Below, piece by piece: positions 23,607 to 35,625 of a DNA stretch of 64,000 bases; the stretch's first letter is position 1, and each line of letters starts with the position of its first letter. This stretch comes from Distichodus sexfasciatus. Taxonomy: Eukaryota > Chordata > Actinopteri > Characiformes > Distichodontidae. A program made the translations under genes and the position numbers. Where the stretch lies: the NCBI GenBank assembly GCA_032718565.1, contig JAVGVS010000001.1, forward strand, positions 620,001-684,000. Reading direction: 5' to 3'. The notes under the pieces were generated by a model. That model worked only from the letters and a program-made list of their open reading frames with translations. It ran no database searches and was not told where the DNA came from.

Positions 23607-25204
23607 AATTTGTCCATTTATGACCACATAGACATGAAATGACTTGATTGTGTGTAATCATATGTAATGCATTCTGAACTAGAAAATTTGTTAAAACAAA
23701 AGCTCATTGTTTGAAAGAAGTTATCTTGTGTTGAGAAATTGCACATTATATAGATTTTAGCTTTAATTTGAAAGGTTGAATTGTAACACTGTGAAAAACT
23801 GGCTTGTCAACCGCAACACTTCCTGATTACAGCTTTGAGTAATCTCTAGTATTAGATTGTAAAGCTATAGTCGATCTCAAGACGTGCATTAGTAACTATG
23901 TACAAGCTCAAACCTTAAATAGACACATTCAGCACTGGTGTGCAACTCATCCTCTGATTACTGTGTGTGATGTGTTATTTAAGAGTAGATACTCCTCTTT
24001 GAGGTGAGTCATTCTTAGTGAGCTGTTGGCCAAGGTCCAGTGCTTGTTGTGAAACCCTTAGTGCATGACGCTGGGTCAAATCTCTGGTCCTTTGTTCAGT
24101 TCTAAGGAAAGATGAAGGGGATACAGCAGACAGTCTTGCTGCCAGACACACAGCCGTGTCAGAGCTAAGGCCTGGAGGCATTTTTACCGCTTTCAGGCTT
24201 TTCTCGGAATGAATTCTGAGCATGGGATATCTTTAAGGTGAAAATCTTTGTCTTCTAGAAACCTTAGATCATGCCTGAGGCAAAAGGCCAAATATCACAA
24301 GCATGTTCTCTATATGAGAGGTCAACATTAATGCCATATAACACATAAGCATTTTTAATGCTGTGCTTGTTTGAAATCTCTGAATCTCTGATTGGATGAG
24401 ACAGATATCAGATTTAAAAAACGTGGGAAAAGTGTTAGAACAAGGCGAGATTTTCCCCTCCCCCCTTGTACTAACCCCATGTGGACCTGTCACCCTGAAA
24501 GAATGATGGTGTGGAAGGTGATGAAGAAAGCAGCCTACGGCCACAGGTCTCAGTGGAAATCTTGCACACATTTTGACAGATGGCCTCCACCCCAACGACC
24601 TGACACGATAGAACGTATAGCACAGTTCTTCACAACACAACCCACACTCAGGGTTTGTCATGGTGACAGATGAGTCAGCTGGCCCCCTGAGGAGAAGCGG
24701 GATGTGTCTTCAGGCAGGTTTGGTGGTGAGGCAGCACCTCTAAAAACTTATCCACTCCATGGATTAAGTAGATTCACAACTTCTCAAAAGACAAAGAAGA
24801 CTCTACTTTGTCATGGCGCCACAAAGGTGAAAGAAACTTCCCTAAGGTGTGAAAGCTGCTGAGTTTTGCTGAGTGAAAGAACTAGTTCCTAGGAGCTCCT
24901 GGGTAATAACTGCACTTGCATGTTTTTAGAAATTCATTATGCATTTTGAGAGGAATTTCTGGTCAGAATCATATCAATCATCTCTTCATTTGAGATTGTC
25001 TGACTATCTATGTGTACTCTGATGGGACATGATCGGATATAAACTGTAACTTTTGCAACAAGCTCTGATAGCACTGGCATCTGAAATGCTAACTCTAGCT
25101 ACTCTTGATTCTTGAAGACCGTTATCATAGTGGAATATTGAGCATTCAAGGACATCCCTCTTTTAATAGTATCAGCCAAAGGTTGTAGGTACTAATGCAA
25201 ACGT
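23607..25204. other. unique sequence
   Basis: No repeat recognised. Two overlapping frames near 24269-24673 (130 codons minus, 93 plus) lack any domain and are each other's shadow. No gene called. Confidence 0.35.
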
Positions 25205-25318
25205 GTGGGATAGGGTGATGGTGGATGGACCAAGTGGTCATAGGATCAATTCCAGCTCTGTCTTTCCTCCAGCACTATCATCATTTGGCCCCTGAGCAAG
25301 CTTCTGGAGTCCAATTGG
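25205..25318 (+). mobile_element. SINE family E, copy 3, head and body
   Basis: AGGATCAATTCCAGCTCTG (degenerate B box) is followed by CATCATTTGGCCCCTGAGC and AAGCTTCTGGAGTCC, the family-E order. It is broken at about 25318 by a family-B SINE. A tail-like piece (AATGCAATAAATGTTAATG, about 25584-25602) follows the insertion, suggesting that B landed inside E. Confidence 0.5.
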
Positions 25319-25580
25319 GGCAGTTGGTGGCGTAACGGTTGGGTGTTTGCCCAGTTAACAGAAGGTCGCCGGTTTGAATCCCAGGACCAGTAAAGTTACC
25401 ACTGAGATAATCATGAGCAAGGTACCGTCTCCAAGCACTGCTCCTCGGGCGCTGCCCATATTAGCTGCCCACTGCTCCCTCACGGGTCAAATGCAGAGGA
25501 CACATTTCGTTGTAGTGCACTGTGTGCTGTCCTGTGGTGAGTTCAAAATGACAAATAATCACTCACTTTCACTTTCTGAT
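25319..25580 (+). mobile_element. tRNA-derived SINE family B, copy 1, full length
   Basis: The tRNA-like head runs from CAGTTGGTGGCGTAACGGTT (A-box region) to the B box GGTTTGAATCC at 25371-25381. The body has AAAGTTACCACTGAGATAATC, ATGAGCAAGGTACCGTC, CAAGCACTGCTC, AGCTGCCCACTGCTCCCTCA and GGGTCAAATGCAGAGGACAC. It closes with ATTTCGTTGTAGTGCACTG, TGTGCTGT and a tail of AATGACAAATAATCACTCAC plus TTTCACTTTC. This order defines the family used for the other copies. SINEs carry no protein and are copied by a LINE enzyme. Confidence 0.85.
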
Positions 25581-25612
25581 TAATGCAATAAATGTTAATG
25601 TAAAGGTGGCTG

Positions 25613-26190
25613 TAAAGTGACCATAACTCATCATGATAAATTGCTTATGAGGTAAACTAATGGAGTTAGTAAATAAAAAATAGAGAGAAGCAACAATTGT
25701 TTTTTAATAATTTAATGCATGAATTTTGAGACACTTTCAAATCTTGTAAGTGATTGTCACCAGGTCAATAAAAAGCTAAATGATCATAAAAAGATGATAA
25801 TTTTCATAGAAGCTGTCTTCAATTTGCACCAGTTGATGTATTTTAATGTACAAAGCTAAAGTAAGAGTATTTCTCCACTCCAAGTGAACAGTTACACCAG
25901 TGGAATGCATCTGCATGTCTGCCATAGTGTTCCACCTGTAAACCCATGAGTAAATATGAACGGCACACAGGCACCCTTGTGTTTAGAGCTAGCTGGGCCA
26001 TTGCATAGCAACCACGTTTAAAAAACAAACAGTCTGTTATGGAATTGGTCCCAAAACCTGTTATCAGGCCCCAATTTTCACACACTTAAAGCCCATTCTG
26101 CCTGGCCCCCATCACTCGCCATGTACCCTCGTGTGTTGAGAGGCCTGAGCTTCTGCTCCTCTTTTCCAAAACAGCTCATCAACAGTAAGA
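25613..26190. other. unique sequence
   Basis: No gene or repeat recognised. Confidence 0.35.
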
Positions 26191-26560
26191 CACAGACCCC
26201 AGACCAGCTTTGCTGACCATACAGTGCCAAGGTAGAAGTTGTGGACTGCAAAACTATGCAGGATCCTTAAACAGACTCCAGATCAGCTCTGCAGACCTGA
26301 ATAGTACCTGGTTAGAATACATATTGTCCTAACACTGTCCCCAGATCAGCTCTGCAGAGAACTAGATTAGAATACAAATGGGCCAAAACACTGACCCGAG
26401 GCTAGCTCATATATTAGGGCAGTGCCAGGATAGATCTTGGCCTCAAACCAGCCCTGCAAAATCCCACAGTGGCAAGTAGAATACACACGGTTCAAACACT
26501 GACTCCACACATGTCATGACCAATTCTACAGTGCCAGGATGCAACATTTGTGGTCTAAAA
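26191..26560. repeat. degenerate minisatellite, about six units of 50-80 bases
   Basis: The core CACTGACCCCAGATCAGCTC (with variants) restarts at about 26191, 26272, 26333, 26389, 26448 and 26497. It is usually followed by CAGTGCCAGGATAG or TTAGAATACA and by a TGGCCTAAA/TGGTCTAAA-like end. Unit lengths vary (about 48-81) because internal blocks are lost in some copies. Confidence 0.65.
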
Positions 26561-28366
26561 AAAATTTCCACATCAGCACAGCGGCCAGAAAATCACACGC
26601 AACAATGGTTTAAACAAGTGGTCATTGCATTGGGTCTGAGAGATTGAAATAACTGGAAGATTTGGAGTTTGAATAAAAACACCATTTCAGCAAGGACCAT
26701 AAATCCAAACTGATCAATTGACACTGTCCCTGTTCTAAGCAAATGAAAGTTGCTTTGGATAAGAGTGTGTGAAGGAAATTCTGGAACAGCACCAAACACA
26801 GTGCCATTACCACACCATCCTTTCTCTCTTGAAACACTCAGGGCCACAGATGTTAGTGGGCGATTTTTGAGAAGTCAGACTCTGTCATCTAGCCAGGCTT
26901 CCCTCAAATAGGCAAGATTATGGCAGATTAGAGTATTAGAGATCAGAGTAGAGAAGATGATTTAAAATTGGCAGTGATGTTAACTCAGCTTTCAAGGAGC
27001 TTGAGTTTGCTAACACAAAAAAATCTTTCCTTGGTACCACCAATTAAATTTAAGTATAAGTAAGAGTTTCACCGTTTTCCACAGTATTCCCAATGCATCG
27101 AAAGAGTTAAGCAAACACTGCATAAGTGAGTGTGGAAATCACTAAAGAGTTGCTGACATTCGGCTGCAGTTGGCCAGCTGTATAAGGCGGACAGAGTGCA
27201 AACTAGCTCCCGAATGTTTATGTGACAAAGGTCAGAGAGGGCAGGTCTAAGAGAAACACCTCCACACAGTCACTTGTCCCCAAGGGTGCCTTTGGTGGAA
27301 GGCTAAAACTTCAGAGAAGTGCTGCACTGCACTCACCATTGGCTCCTATAAAACCCTGGGACAGGAGACAGGAAGCAAAGCACGTCAGTATTGCCTTTGA
27401 GAGAATGAGCAGATCGGCAAGCGGCACGATACAAATCACGGCAGTGCAGAAGGAAAAGTGCTTTGGTGCAGCTCACCGTCGGCTGCTGGTCCAGCTCTTT
27501 TCCAGATGGCCAAGCAGACAGCGCGAATCCCACTTCTGCTGGTGCCTCCAGCTGTCCTGATCCCCTGGCCAGGCAATGACAATCATTCGGCATCTCGTGA
27601 GAGACCTGTTTGCGTTGCAGGTTTGACGTGCCTTCACCAGCAAACTGCTTAATTGTTTACTACGTCACTACTGATCTCCCACTCGTCTGGGTGTTGATGC
27701 ACAGCAATGTCAGCTGGCCTGAATGTGAGCCATGCATTTTGCTCTCTGACCGTAAGTGTTCGGGGTCCAACTTTTTAGTCTCACAAGGCCAAGTAAAGGG
27801 TTGGACTGGTCTTGTTTTTATGCCCTGTCTTTATTGCATTTTTATTGTTTTATTGTAATTTTAAATAACTAAAGAAAGAATGAGCCCAATATAAGTTACC
27901 GCAAAAATATATGATGCAGACAAAAGCATGCAAGGCCTTTATTGGCAAGCATTGTTTTAATTTATCAGTTCACAGGAATTTTGAAAGCATAAAGCATGCA
28001 AATGGAAGGGTTTGGCCTGGTGTGACTGTTTTTCTTTTGGTGTACGGCAAAACACATTGTGGTTGCTCCTTAATTTCCTGTAGTGTGAAAAAACAAAGGT
28101 TTTTCTCATTACGCAGACAGAAATGTGAAAGTCTAAATGAAGCCATTCACATAATTCTCTTGCATGATTGCATTTATATATGCTGCGTGGTTCTTCATCA
28201 AAATACTAAGATTTAGTTTTTATGGCTTTTAATGGCCCAAAGTCCTACTGCAGCTGCAGGAAGTTATGAATGTTATAGAGGACGAGGTGGACGCTTCAGT
28301 TGTTTTTGGTAAACTGGATAATGGCATTTCTTCTTTTTATACCAGAACCATCTAACACACATCACG
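26561..28366. other. unique sequence, high complexity at 27100-27720
   Basis: Short frames (up to 112 codons) overlap on both strands with no domain. A scrap GTTGCTTTGGATAAGAG at 26750-26766 resembles the common fish SINE tail. The 27100-27720 block is GC-balanced and could be conserved non-coding sequence; this is unproven. Confidence 0.35.
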
Positions 28367-29196
28367 TTAAAGGAGAACTTTGGTCAGTTTCAACATTTAG
28401 TGCTATTGTTTGGTGTCATGGATTGCTATCAGTAGCGACAAAAACGACAAAAATTGGTGCTGCCTACACAGACTCATGTTCCTTTCAGTGTTCGCAACCT
28501 GGCAACTGTAACGCTAACCACTTGGAGCAGGTTCTTTAGGCTTTTAGCCTCTTAAAATGCTCAAAATGTCAAAAGTTGTGAAAGACCAGTATAAAACTGT
28601 GTTTATTTAGGCAGTCACATAACTTTTGTTTACACTTGTTGCTGCCGTTAAAGTCCACACTAGTCAACTGTCGAGCTCATGCTTTCTCATATCCCAAAAC
28701 GTATTGCTATGGCTATGTCCATAGTAATGACTATGCAACAACAGAGATACTGTAGCCTGATATCACAGCTGAGCCTGTATAGCTCCAACAACACTGACCT
28801 TGAGTTCTTGCACATGCCCATTAGTGTCGTGTCGGTCACCAACAAACAGCTCTTAGAGCCGGCTCACTTCAAACATCATGCATCGATTAGTGTGGACCGG
28901 AAGCAACGAAAGTAAACTAAGGTATGTGATTGTCTGAATAAACACTGTTTTGTCTTATAAGCAGCCGGTTCACATTGCCTAACATTTGTAATGACATTTG
29001 GAGCATAATAAGAGGCTAAAAGCATGTTTAAAACCTGCCCCGAGTGGTTGGAGTTACAGCCGCTAGGGTGCGAACACTAGAAGGAGCATAAATCGGTGTA
29101 CGCAGGACCAGTTTTTGGTGTTTTTGATGATGCTGACAGCACTCTGTGACTCCGAACAATAGAACTAAATGTTGAAATTGATATTTTATGCATTAA
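28367..29196. mobile_element. foldback/MITE-like element: two inverted arms of about 300 bases around a 210-base centre
   Basis: The left arm (28379-28670) is the diverged reverse complement of the right arm (about 28880-29182). Matching landmarks are TTTCAACATTTAG against CTAAATGTTGAAA, CTTTTAGCCTCTTA against TAAGAGGCTAAAAG, GTGTTTATT against AATAAACAC and GTCCACACTAG against TTAGTGTGGAC. I judge identity at about three quarters by eye. TTAA lies outside both arms (28367-28370 and 29193-29196), as expected for TTAA-targeting (piggyBac or Kolobok-type) transposons. The outermost bases do not pair well, so the exact ends are uncertain. No transposase remains. Confidence 0.7.
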
Positions 29197-31711
29197 CACA
29201 AGGTGCGGTGGAAAAGTACAATAGGTAGGTTTTGATGAAAGCAGAGCAACTGCAGATTTAATTCTCAGGCCAGGTTTGATCTCCACTGAAATGACTGTGA
29301 ATGTCAATGAGGTTTCACTCAATACAAGACCAGAAAGAAATTCAATGAAATATGTCTAAGCACGGCCAAGTCTTACATGTATGAAAATGTCATTACTTAC
29401 ATATGCATTTGTCCTTACATATGAAATGCTGGAACTGTGAATACACAGTGGATGTCCATTTGACCTAATATATGTAAAACAAGTGGCTGTGTGATGGCAG
29501 TAGGCTGAGTCTCGTGCCAAATATCTAAAAGACAAGTTGAGTCCTTCCATTCAGCAGATGGGCTCATTCCCAGTGCAAACAGCTGCTGCTGAATGCCTAA
29601 TTTGGAGGTTAAATAATTGGATCCAGGTGTTCGGGCACAAGGCGAAATCCAGATCCTCTAAAGGTTCACATTATTCTTTAGAATTGCACTTTAAAAGCCA
29701 CACTTATATCTTATCTAGGAGACACAGGAAACGTCAGAACAGGATTGTATTATGTTAGTGATACCCATTTTTTGATGTCTGAACTGCATGTTTGAGTAAA
29801 CATGTGTTTATGAGAAAAGAATGTGTTTTAGCACTTCCTCTCTTTGTGAGGTGTGAGTGTGTGTGTGTATGAGTGTGTAAATGCATGTTAATATGGGTGC
29901 GTGCCATTGTCTTAGTTTAGCGAGTGGTTTTGGGCGTTTTGTAGTCTGGCTTTTTGTGGGGAAGGCCTGAGAAGTTTGGAGGAGTGCGAGTCTGGTGGGG
30001 GTTGTTGGAGGCTAATGAGAAAAGTTCAGCGAAAGTCCAACCGCACAGATTCAATCTTCAGTATGCACACAAAGGCACACAGAATCCACATCCAGGGATG
30101 GGGCGACTGGGGAGGCGGCGGGTTCGAAAGTTCATACATCTTAGTATGGCACCTTCTTTTGGAACAGTCCGGCTCCTTCCATTGTCCCTCAAACCTCATT
30201 TACCTCTTTTAGTCAAACGGGGTGCAGGATAATCTGAAGGGAATACCCAATGAGCTGCCTCAAAAGACCTGTCCTTTCCACATCTTCATCAGTGAATAAC
30301 AAATGCAAACTGGGATTTGTGGAACGGGAGTATGGTCCACACGGACAGCGGTTTACAGTGTGCAAAGCCCAAAAGGAGGTTAGATGGAAGCGTGGAGCAT
30401 GAGTGTGAAATCAATTCCCTTTCTTCCCAAAAAGCCATTTAGGTGTCATTTTTTTTGGAGGAAAGTGAGTATCCGCTATCCTGCTTACTCTTCAGGGCCC
30501 CTTTATGGAGGCAAATAATCAGATTATTAAATAAAATTAAAATCTTTTCACACAGCTATCTGTTCCCCTTACTTCCTTCTGTGTTTTGTTTGGTCTGATG
30601 GAAAGCACAAACCTGTAGTACTTTCACTTGTTTCAAAAGCACCATTTGATTTGGAATACATTTTTCACGCAAACCCGATGCAATGCCATTTCTTCAAGAA
30701 GCAAACGCGAATGCACAAATGCTTGTCCTGGGATGGAGAAGGAATTGCCACGTCGTGAGGTGGAGCTGCGCTGTGCTTGTGCTGGCTTTGTGGGTCAGGG
30801 TCTGGCCTTTCTCCAGCCCTGCCATGGCTTATATCCTGCTCTGTGCCCAGAGCCCGCACCCGCTCCCGGCCTTGCCTGGGCACCACAGAGCAACACGGTT
30901 AAGGGCGGGTACGGCTGATCAATTTTGATTAAATCCCACAGAATGCAGGCTACTGTTGAGCAAAGTGGAGCAGAGGAGTGATTGAAGCAGTCTGATGGAA
31001 TCATTCAAAAAAGTATGAAAATGTCTTCGACTGACCCTGCAGAGACCTTTTTTTTTTTCGCTAAATGCCTTTGGCGATCCAACTTGCTGCTTTTGCCACT
31101 TTGTTGTGCTTTTAATGTTTGCACATTTGCATGAGCCAAAGCATAACTCTCTGTCTTATGGTATAATTCAAACGTGCCTAATGTTAGTTGGGATGGATTT
31201 TTAAGAAAGGAAGAAAGAGTCATAATATTAACAATCTAGGTCCTCCGTGTTGATGGAGCCAGGCCTGACAGGGAGCAACTATTTCAAGTGTCCTGGTATG
31301 TGGTGGGAAGGCCAATTGGAGTGTTTATCAAGCTGCTCATGCTAAACAGAGCTGCTGTAAAATTACAGTAGCACACTCCTACCACAACTGACTGAGCTCA
31401 AGCTCGAGCAATTAATCAGAGGTTAACCAGACAAACCTCACATAGGATCTTTAATTTGTTGTACCTAAACCCCTTTTGGAAAAAGGACCAAAGACAACAA
31501 AACTTTGCTAAAATAAATATGTTTATGACAGAGCTTTGCCAAGGAATTCCTCTTGACATTCTCAAGTACATGCATAAAAATGCCTCGGCCTTTACAACTT
31601 AAATATGGAATTTGAGTATAGAGCACTATCACTCACACTTTAAATGGCTTTTTTTCTTGTGTTCATATTCACCACCGAGGATTTTATATCTGGAATGACA
31701 AAAGACAAACA
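29197..31711. other. unique sequence with a short TG tract
   Basis: A TG-rich tract lies at about 29849-29877. Blocks 29930-30240 and 30600-31230 are GC-balanced and non-repetitive. Their short frames overlap on both strands without a recognisable product. No gene called. Confidence 0.35.
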
Positions 31712-32211
31712 ACTCGGTACCGATGTTCGGTACCGATAGTCAACAGTACTTCATTTTGATACCATCCTTTGAATCTGTAATACCTGGTTTGTATCAACAT
31801 AAAAATATAGTAATAATAAATATGCCCCAAACTAATTTCAAAAACTTCTTATGTTACAATTACAAGATACATTTATTACAGTTTTTATAAAAAAAAATAT
31901 ATCCCACAACAATAACTAAAACAGACAAATCACTAATTACCTAAAGCTGCAGTGGAACTCTTGTCGATGGCGTAGATTCGACATTCTTGATGTCGATGCT
32001 GGCTGAAGGGGTGATTGTTGGTGCAGGCGTTGTAGTTGTGGCTGTAGCTTTAAGACCCTGTATCCACCAAACAAGAGTGTCGCTGCTGCTAACAAGTGCT
32101 TTAATGTACCGAAAATTGGCACTGTTTGATTTGACACGAATCAATACCGCGTAGTACCAACATCACTCGGTCGGTACCTTCAAAAGTACCAAGCTTGGTA
32201 CACAACCCTAA
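31712..32211. mobile_element. GGTACC-rich element, probably a non-autonomous hAT-like fragment
   Basis: CGGTACCGATGTTCGGTACCG near 31714 and the cluster GGTCGGTACCTTC, AAAGTACCAAGCTTGGTACAC (32169-32203) bracket about 500 bases. The right end read on the minus strand is TAGGGTTGTGTACCAAGC, similar to hAT-type ends (C/TAGGG...). The left end does not show a matching repeat, so the element is truncated or my boundary is wrong. Confidence 0.4.
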
Positions 32212-34992
32212 AAGGCGTTGCATTGCATTGTTACGTTTGGCATTATATGACTTTAACTTAAGTTCAACGCCACAAAAGCTTATCTGTTAGATATTCTACA
32301 ATAAGCCTCAACTGTATGTTGAAGGATTAAGATTAGATCTGGCACAGTGCCCGATCAGAGACGCAGTCGCGTATTTCCATCTACGAGCAAGACGTCATCG
32401 TTCCTGTAAGCTTCATCTCACTTTTACCGCTGTGCTTCTGAAAGTGGATCCTAACAACTGGATCATATGTCTGTGTAAAATATACACAAGATTGTAGAAG
32501 AAAATTCATCTCAAATTTTCCTTTCACCGGAGGCTTGGAGATTGGCCATTGCAAAAACAGGCTGTAAATCTGCGCTGTTATTGCATTCCTCCCCCCTTTT
32601 GCTATTGAAGCTGAGGTCTCTGAGCCCTGCCCGAAGATATTGGATCACACCTTGACGTGGCAGAAGTGAGGTCGATCCTCTGAGCGTTGACTGCTTTTCT
32701 CTTGTGCCACTTTCAACAGCTGGAATAATTTTTAGTTTGTGTAAAATTTCAAAAGAGTCAGGCGGGCTCAGATTCCATTCGGTCTCGTGTTTGACTACAG
32801 AGAAGTGGGATGAGTTATGGTGTGTTACTGCGTTTCTACGGATAATGTACATTGCAGGGGAAAAAACATTTCTTTTTATAAATAATATGACCATATTGGA
32901 GCCACAAAACTATTCTTATATATCATGCAATAACAAAAAATGCTAAAGGTTTGTAGTTTTATTATAGTATTACTTTCTTTTTGGCTAAGTCGTTAATATA
33001 ATCATACTCTTGGTAAATCTCAGCCAGGGCTTCCTGGTTCACACGTGTATCACAGATCCTGGAGGCTGAATAGATTATAAACTGATCATAATCGATATGT
33101 GGCGCAGCATCTTCTGCTCATTAGCCGTGACCTTACCGTGTGATTAATAATGTTTAACTTGGCTTGCTCCATATCTGCATCCCTCCTTATAAAGCTTTCT
33201 CTAAATACAGTTAAACAATTTAGGCATGGTGCGCAAAGCAAACAGCCCCACTATCAATTAACGCTGTGCCTGCAATGTAAACATGTCCAATGGTTAATAA
33301 GTAGTCTTCAAATTGTTAGTCATTATTTGAGTTCCCAGCCATTTTGTTAGGTGGTGTGATATTTGTTGAATTAGTCATTTGGGTCAATGCCACAAAAGAA
33401 AAAATAAATAAGTCAATCATTTACTTTATTTGCTTGATTTATTTGCTTTTAGCTTGATATCCACTTGAATAAATCTAGAAAGCAGTTGGCTGCGTTAGGC
33501 CCCAGTTACACCGCTGAAGGCGAACAGAATAAATCTCCGTGAATCTCAGGCTTAAGCATTTTTTGTGAGTCAAAGCTATTATGCAATAAGTGAAATAATT
33601 TCGGACTTCATCACACAGTGGTTTTCACAGAGGACTCCATTAGCACTTTAACTGTGATATCTCGGAAGGCGCAACAGATCTGTAACCTAAAACATAATAT
33701 TGTTCATTACTTTGATGGAGAACAAGCCTTCAGAGGTGCAGCGGCCATCTGTGAAGGGTTCTGGGCCAAGCACAATTTAGAGATTTTATTGCTGGGGTTT
33801 TACATAACTCCCTTTCCCTCCTCCATCCTGACGGGAATGTGGTAGCCATCAGAAAATTAACACAGGAGGATCAGTTGTCAAGGGAGCATAGCTTCTTATC
33901 GTCTTGCAAATCCTTCTTGACCGCTTTGGCTTGTATGGGTGTGTATGTGTGTGTGTGTGTGTTTGTGTGTCTGCGTGTGTGTGTGTGTGTAGTGGGTCTG
34001 GATGATAGAAGTTAAACTCTTCTTAAACTGGAAATATAGTATTATTCTTAAATTGGGATAAAAAAAACAAACAAAAAAAAAACAACAAAGAAACATATTT
34101 TAACATTCTCTTCCTTTGCTGATTAGAGGATATGCCCTTAGTATCAAATCAGTTTTGCTGGTCAGGTTATAATGAGAGGAGAGAAATCTCTTGACTGCGG
34201 CTGCTTGCAAGTAAGACTGATGCTGTGGAACGCTTTTAGGCTGGCCTATATGCCAGTTCAGGTGAGGAAAATAGAGAACTTTGATTGTGTTCCAACACCT
34301 GCAGATACAGCAGCCCTTTTGTAAGCATAAAGGGACGTTTGAAGTAATTAGAGCCATGCCCTACAGAACCTGATTATAAATACCATCATAGGGCTTGTGT
34401 AACTTACCCGCAGCTGAAAACTCTCAGTGACCCCTGACGAAGCAGCAAAGCAATTTCACTGTGGGTATAAGGCTGCATTTAGACAGTGCAGAGAGATTCT
34501 CCTATCAGATCTAGTTTCATTCATTATCTGGACAGATCCATGGGTTTAGACATGCTATCGGTATGCAATCGTTTGCTGAAAGGTCTGGCTTGGCACTCAA
34601 ATGGATCTAAAATAGCTTTAAAACAAGCAGATGAGGTGTGTTTACCTATAATTTATACGTCCACTAAAAGAGAACCGAGTACTAAGACACAAACTGTTCT
34701 ACCGTTTGGAAAAAGATGCTGTTATATTAAGGACTGAGTTACTGAGTTGTCAGGTAGTGTATACTCACTACATTAGATTGTGTACTTCTGAATTGAACTG
34801 TTACATCATTTATATGACACACAATGCAAACTATGATGGCACGCTTGAGATGAAAATGACAATGCAGCCAGGACTTGCTGCTGTAATATTCACATTTTCA
34901 TAAGCTACCGTACTATTGGACTGCCTAGTAATTTGTGTTCATTGTTTACAACAGAATATACTACACATTATAATAATATATATATGGTTGGT
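32212..34992. other. unique sequence with one TG microsatellite
   Basis: The interrupted TG tract occupies 33938-33990, and an A-rich run lies at 34061-34090. The rest has no recognised gene or repeat. Frames up to 127 codons overlap on opposite strands at 32511-32946. Confidence 0.4.
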
Positions 34993-35243
34993 AGTTGGTA
35001 GCGTGACGATTAGGGAGTTTGAACCATGATCAGAAGGTCGCCGGTTCAAATCCCGGATAAAGGTACCACTGAGGTACTCATTAGCAAGGTACTGTCCCCA
35101 AGGACCGCTCCCTGGACCCTGCCCATGACAGCTGCCCACTGCTCCTTCACAGATGGCTCAAATGCAGCGGTCACATTTCTTTGTGCTGTGCTGTGTGACG
35201 TGGTGCATTCTTAATGACGAATAACCACTTGCTCACTCACTGT
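34993..35243 (+). mobile_element. SINE family B, copy 2, full length
   Basis: The head is AGTTGGTAGCGTGACGATTAG and the B box is GGTTCAAATCC at 35043-35053. AAAGGTACCACTGAGGTACTC and AGCTGCCCACTGCTCCTTCA follow in family order. The tail ends TTGCTCACTCAC. A LINE tail of related type begins within about ten bases. Confidence 0.8.
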
Positions 35244-35249
35244 ATTTGC

Positions 35250-35625
35250 ACTTAAAGATACTGTTTTATTTAATAGACTGTCTGTATAATTTTTTTTCCT
35301 GTTGAAACTGTTATGGAACTTATATACATTCTGTGTAAAAGACAACTCTAAGGCCATAATTGTAGGCTGAATACCACATGTAACCAAATTGTCTCTCTAC
35401 TTCTAGTTAAGAGTATATTTTATATTCCACTTCTAGTTTAAAGTGTACATTTTATATTGCATTTATATATTGCTTATTCTGTGCACCTTATTTGTTCTTA
35501 ATTACTTGTTCTTTGTTCTTTGCACTGTTAAAACTGGAGCCACGTCGTCTCTCTATCTATCTATATATTTATATATGTACAGTATATAGCAGAGATGACA
35601 ATAGTTTACTTTCACTTTGACTTTG
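35250..35625 (+). mobile_element. LINE 3' tail (family L, copy 1)
   Basis: Colinear with 43862-44200. Shared blocks are ACTGTTTTATT, CCAAATTGTCTCTC, ACTTCTAGTTTAAAG, TTTATATATTG, TTATTCTGTG and TTTGCACTG. They are followed by GGAGCCACGTCGTCTC and TACAGTATATAGCAGAGATG, then ACAATA with an ACTTTGACTTTGA tail. No coding part is present, consistent with 5' truncation on insertion. Type inferred from the tail; clade not assigned. Confidence 0.65.

Noticed and set aside
24269..24673. Overlapping frames of 130 codons (minus) and 93 codons (plus)
   Set aside because: Each is the shadow of the other and neither shows a domain.
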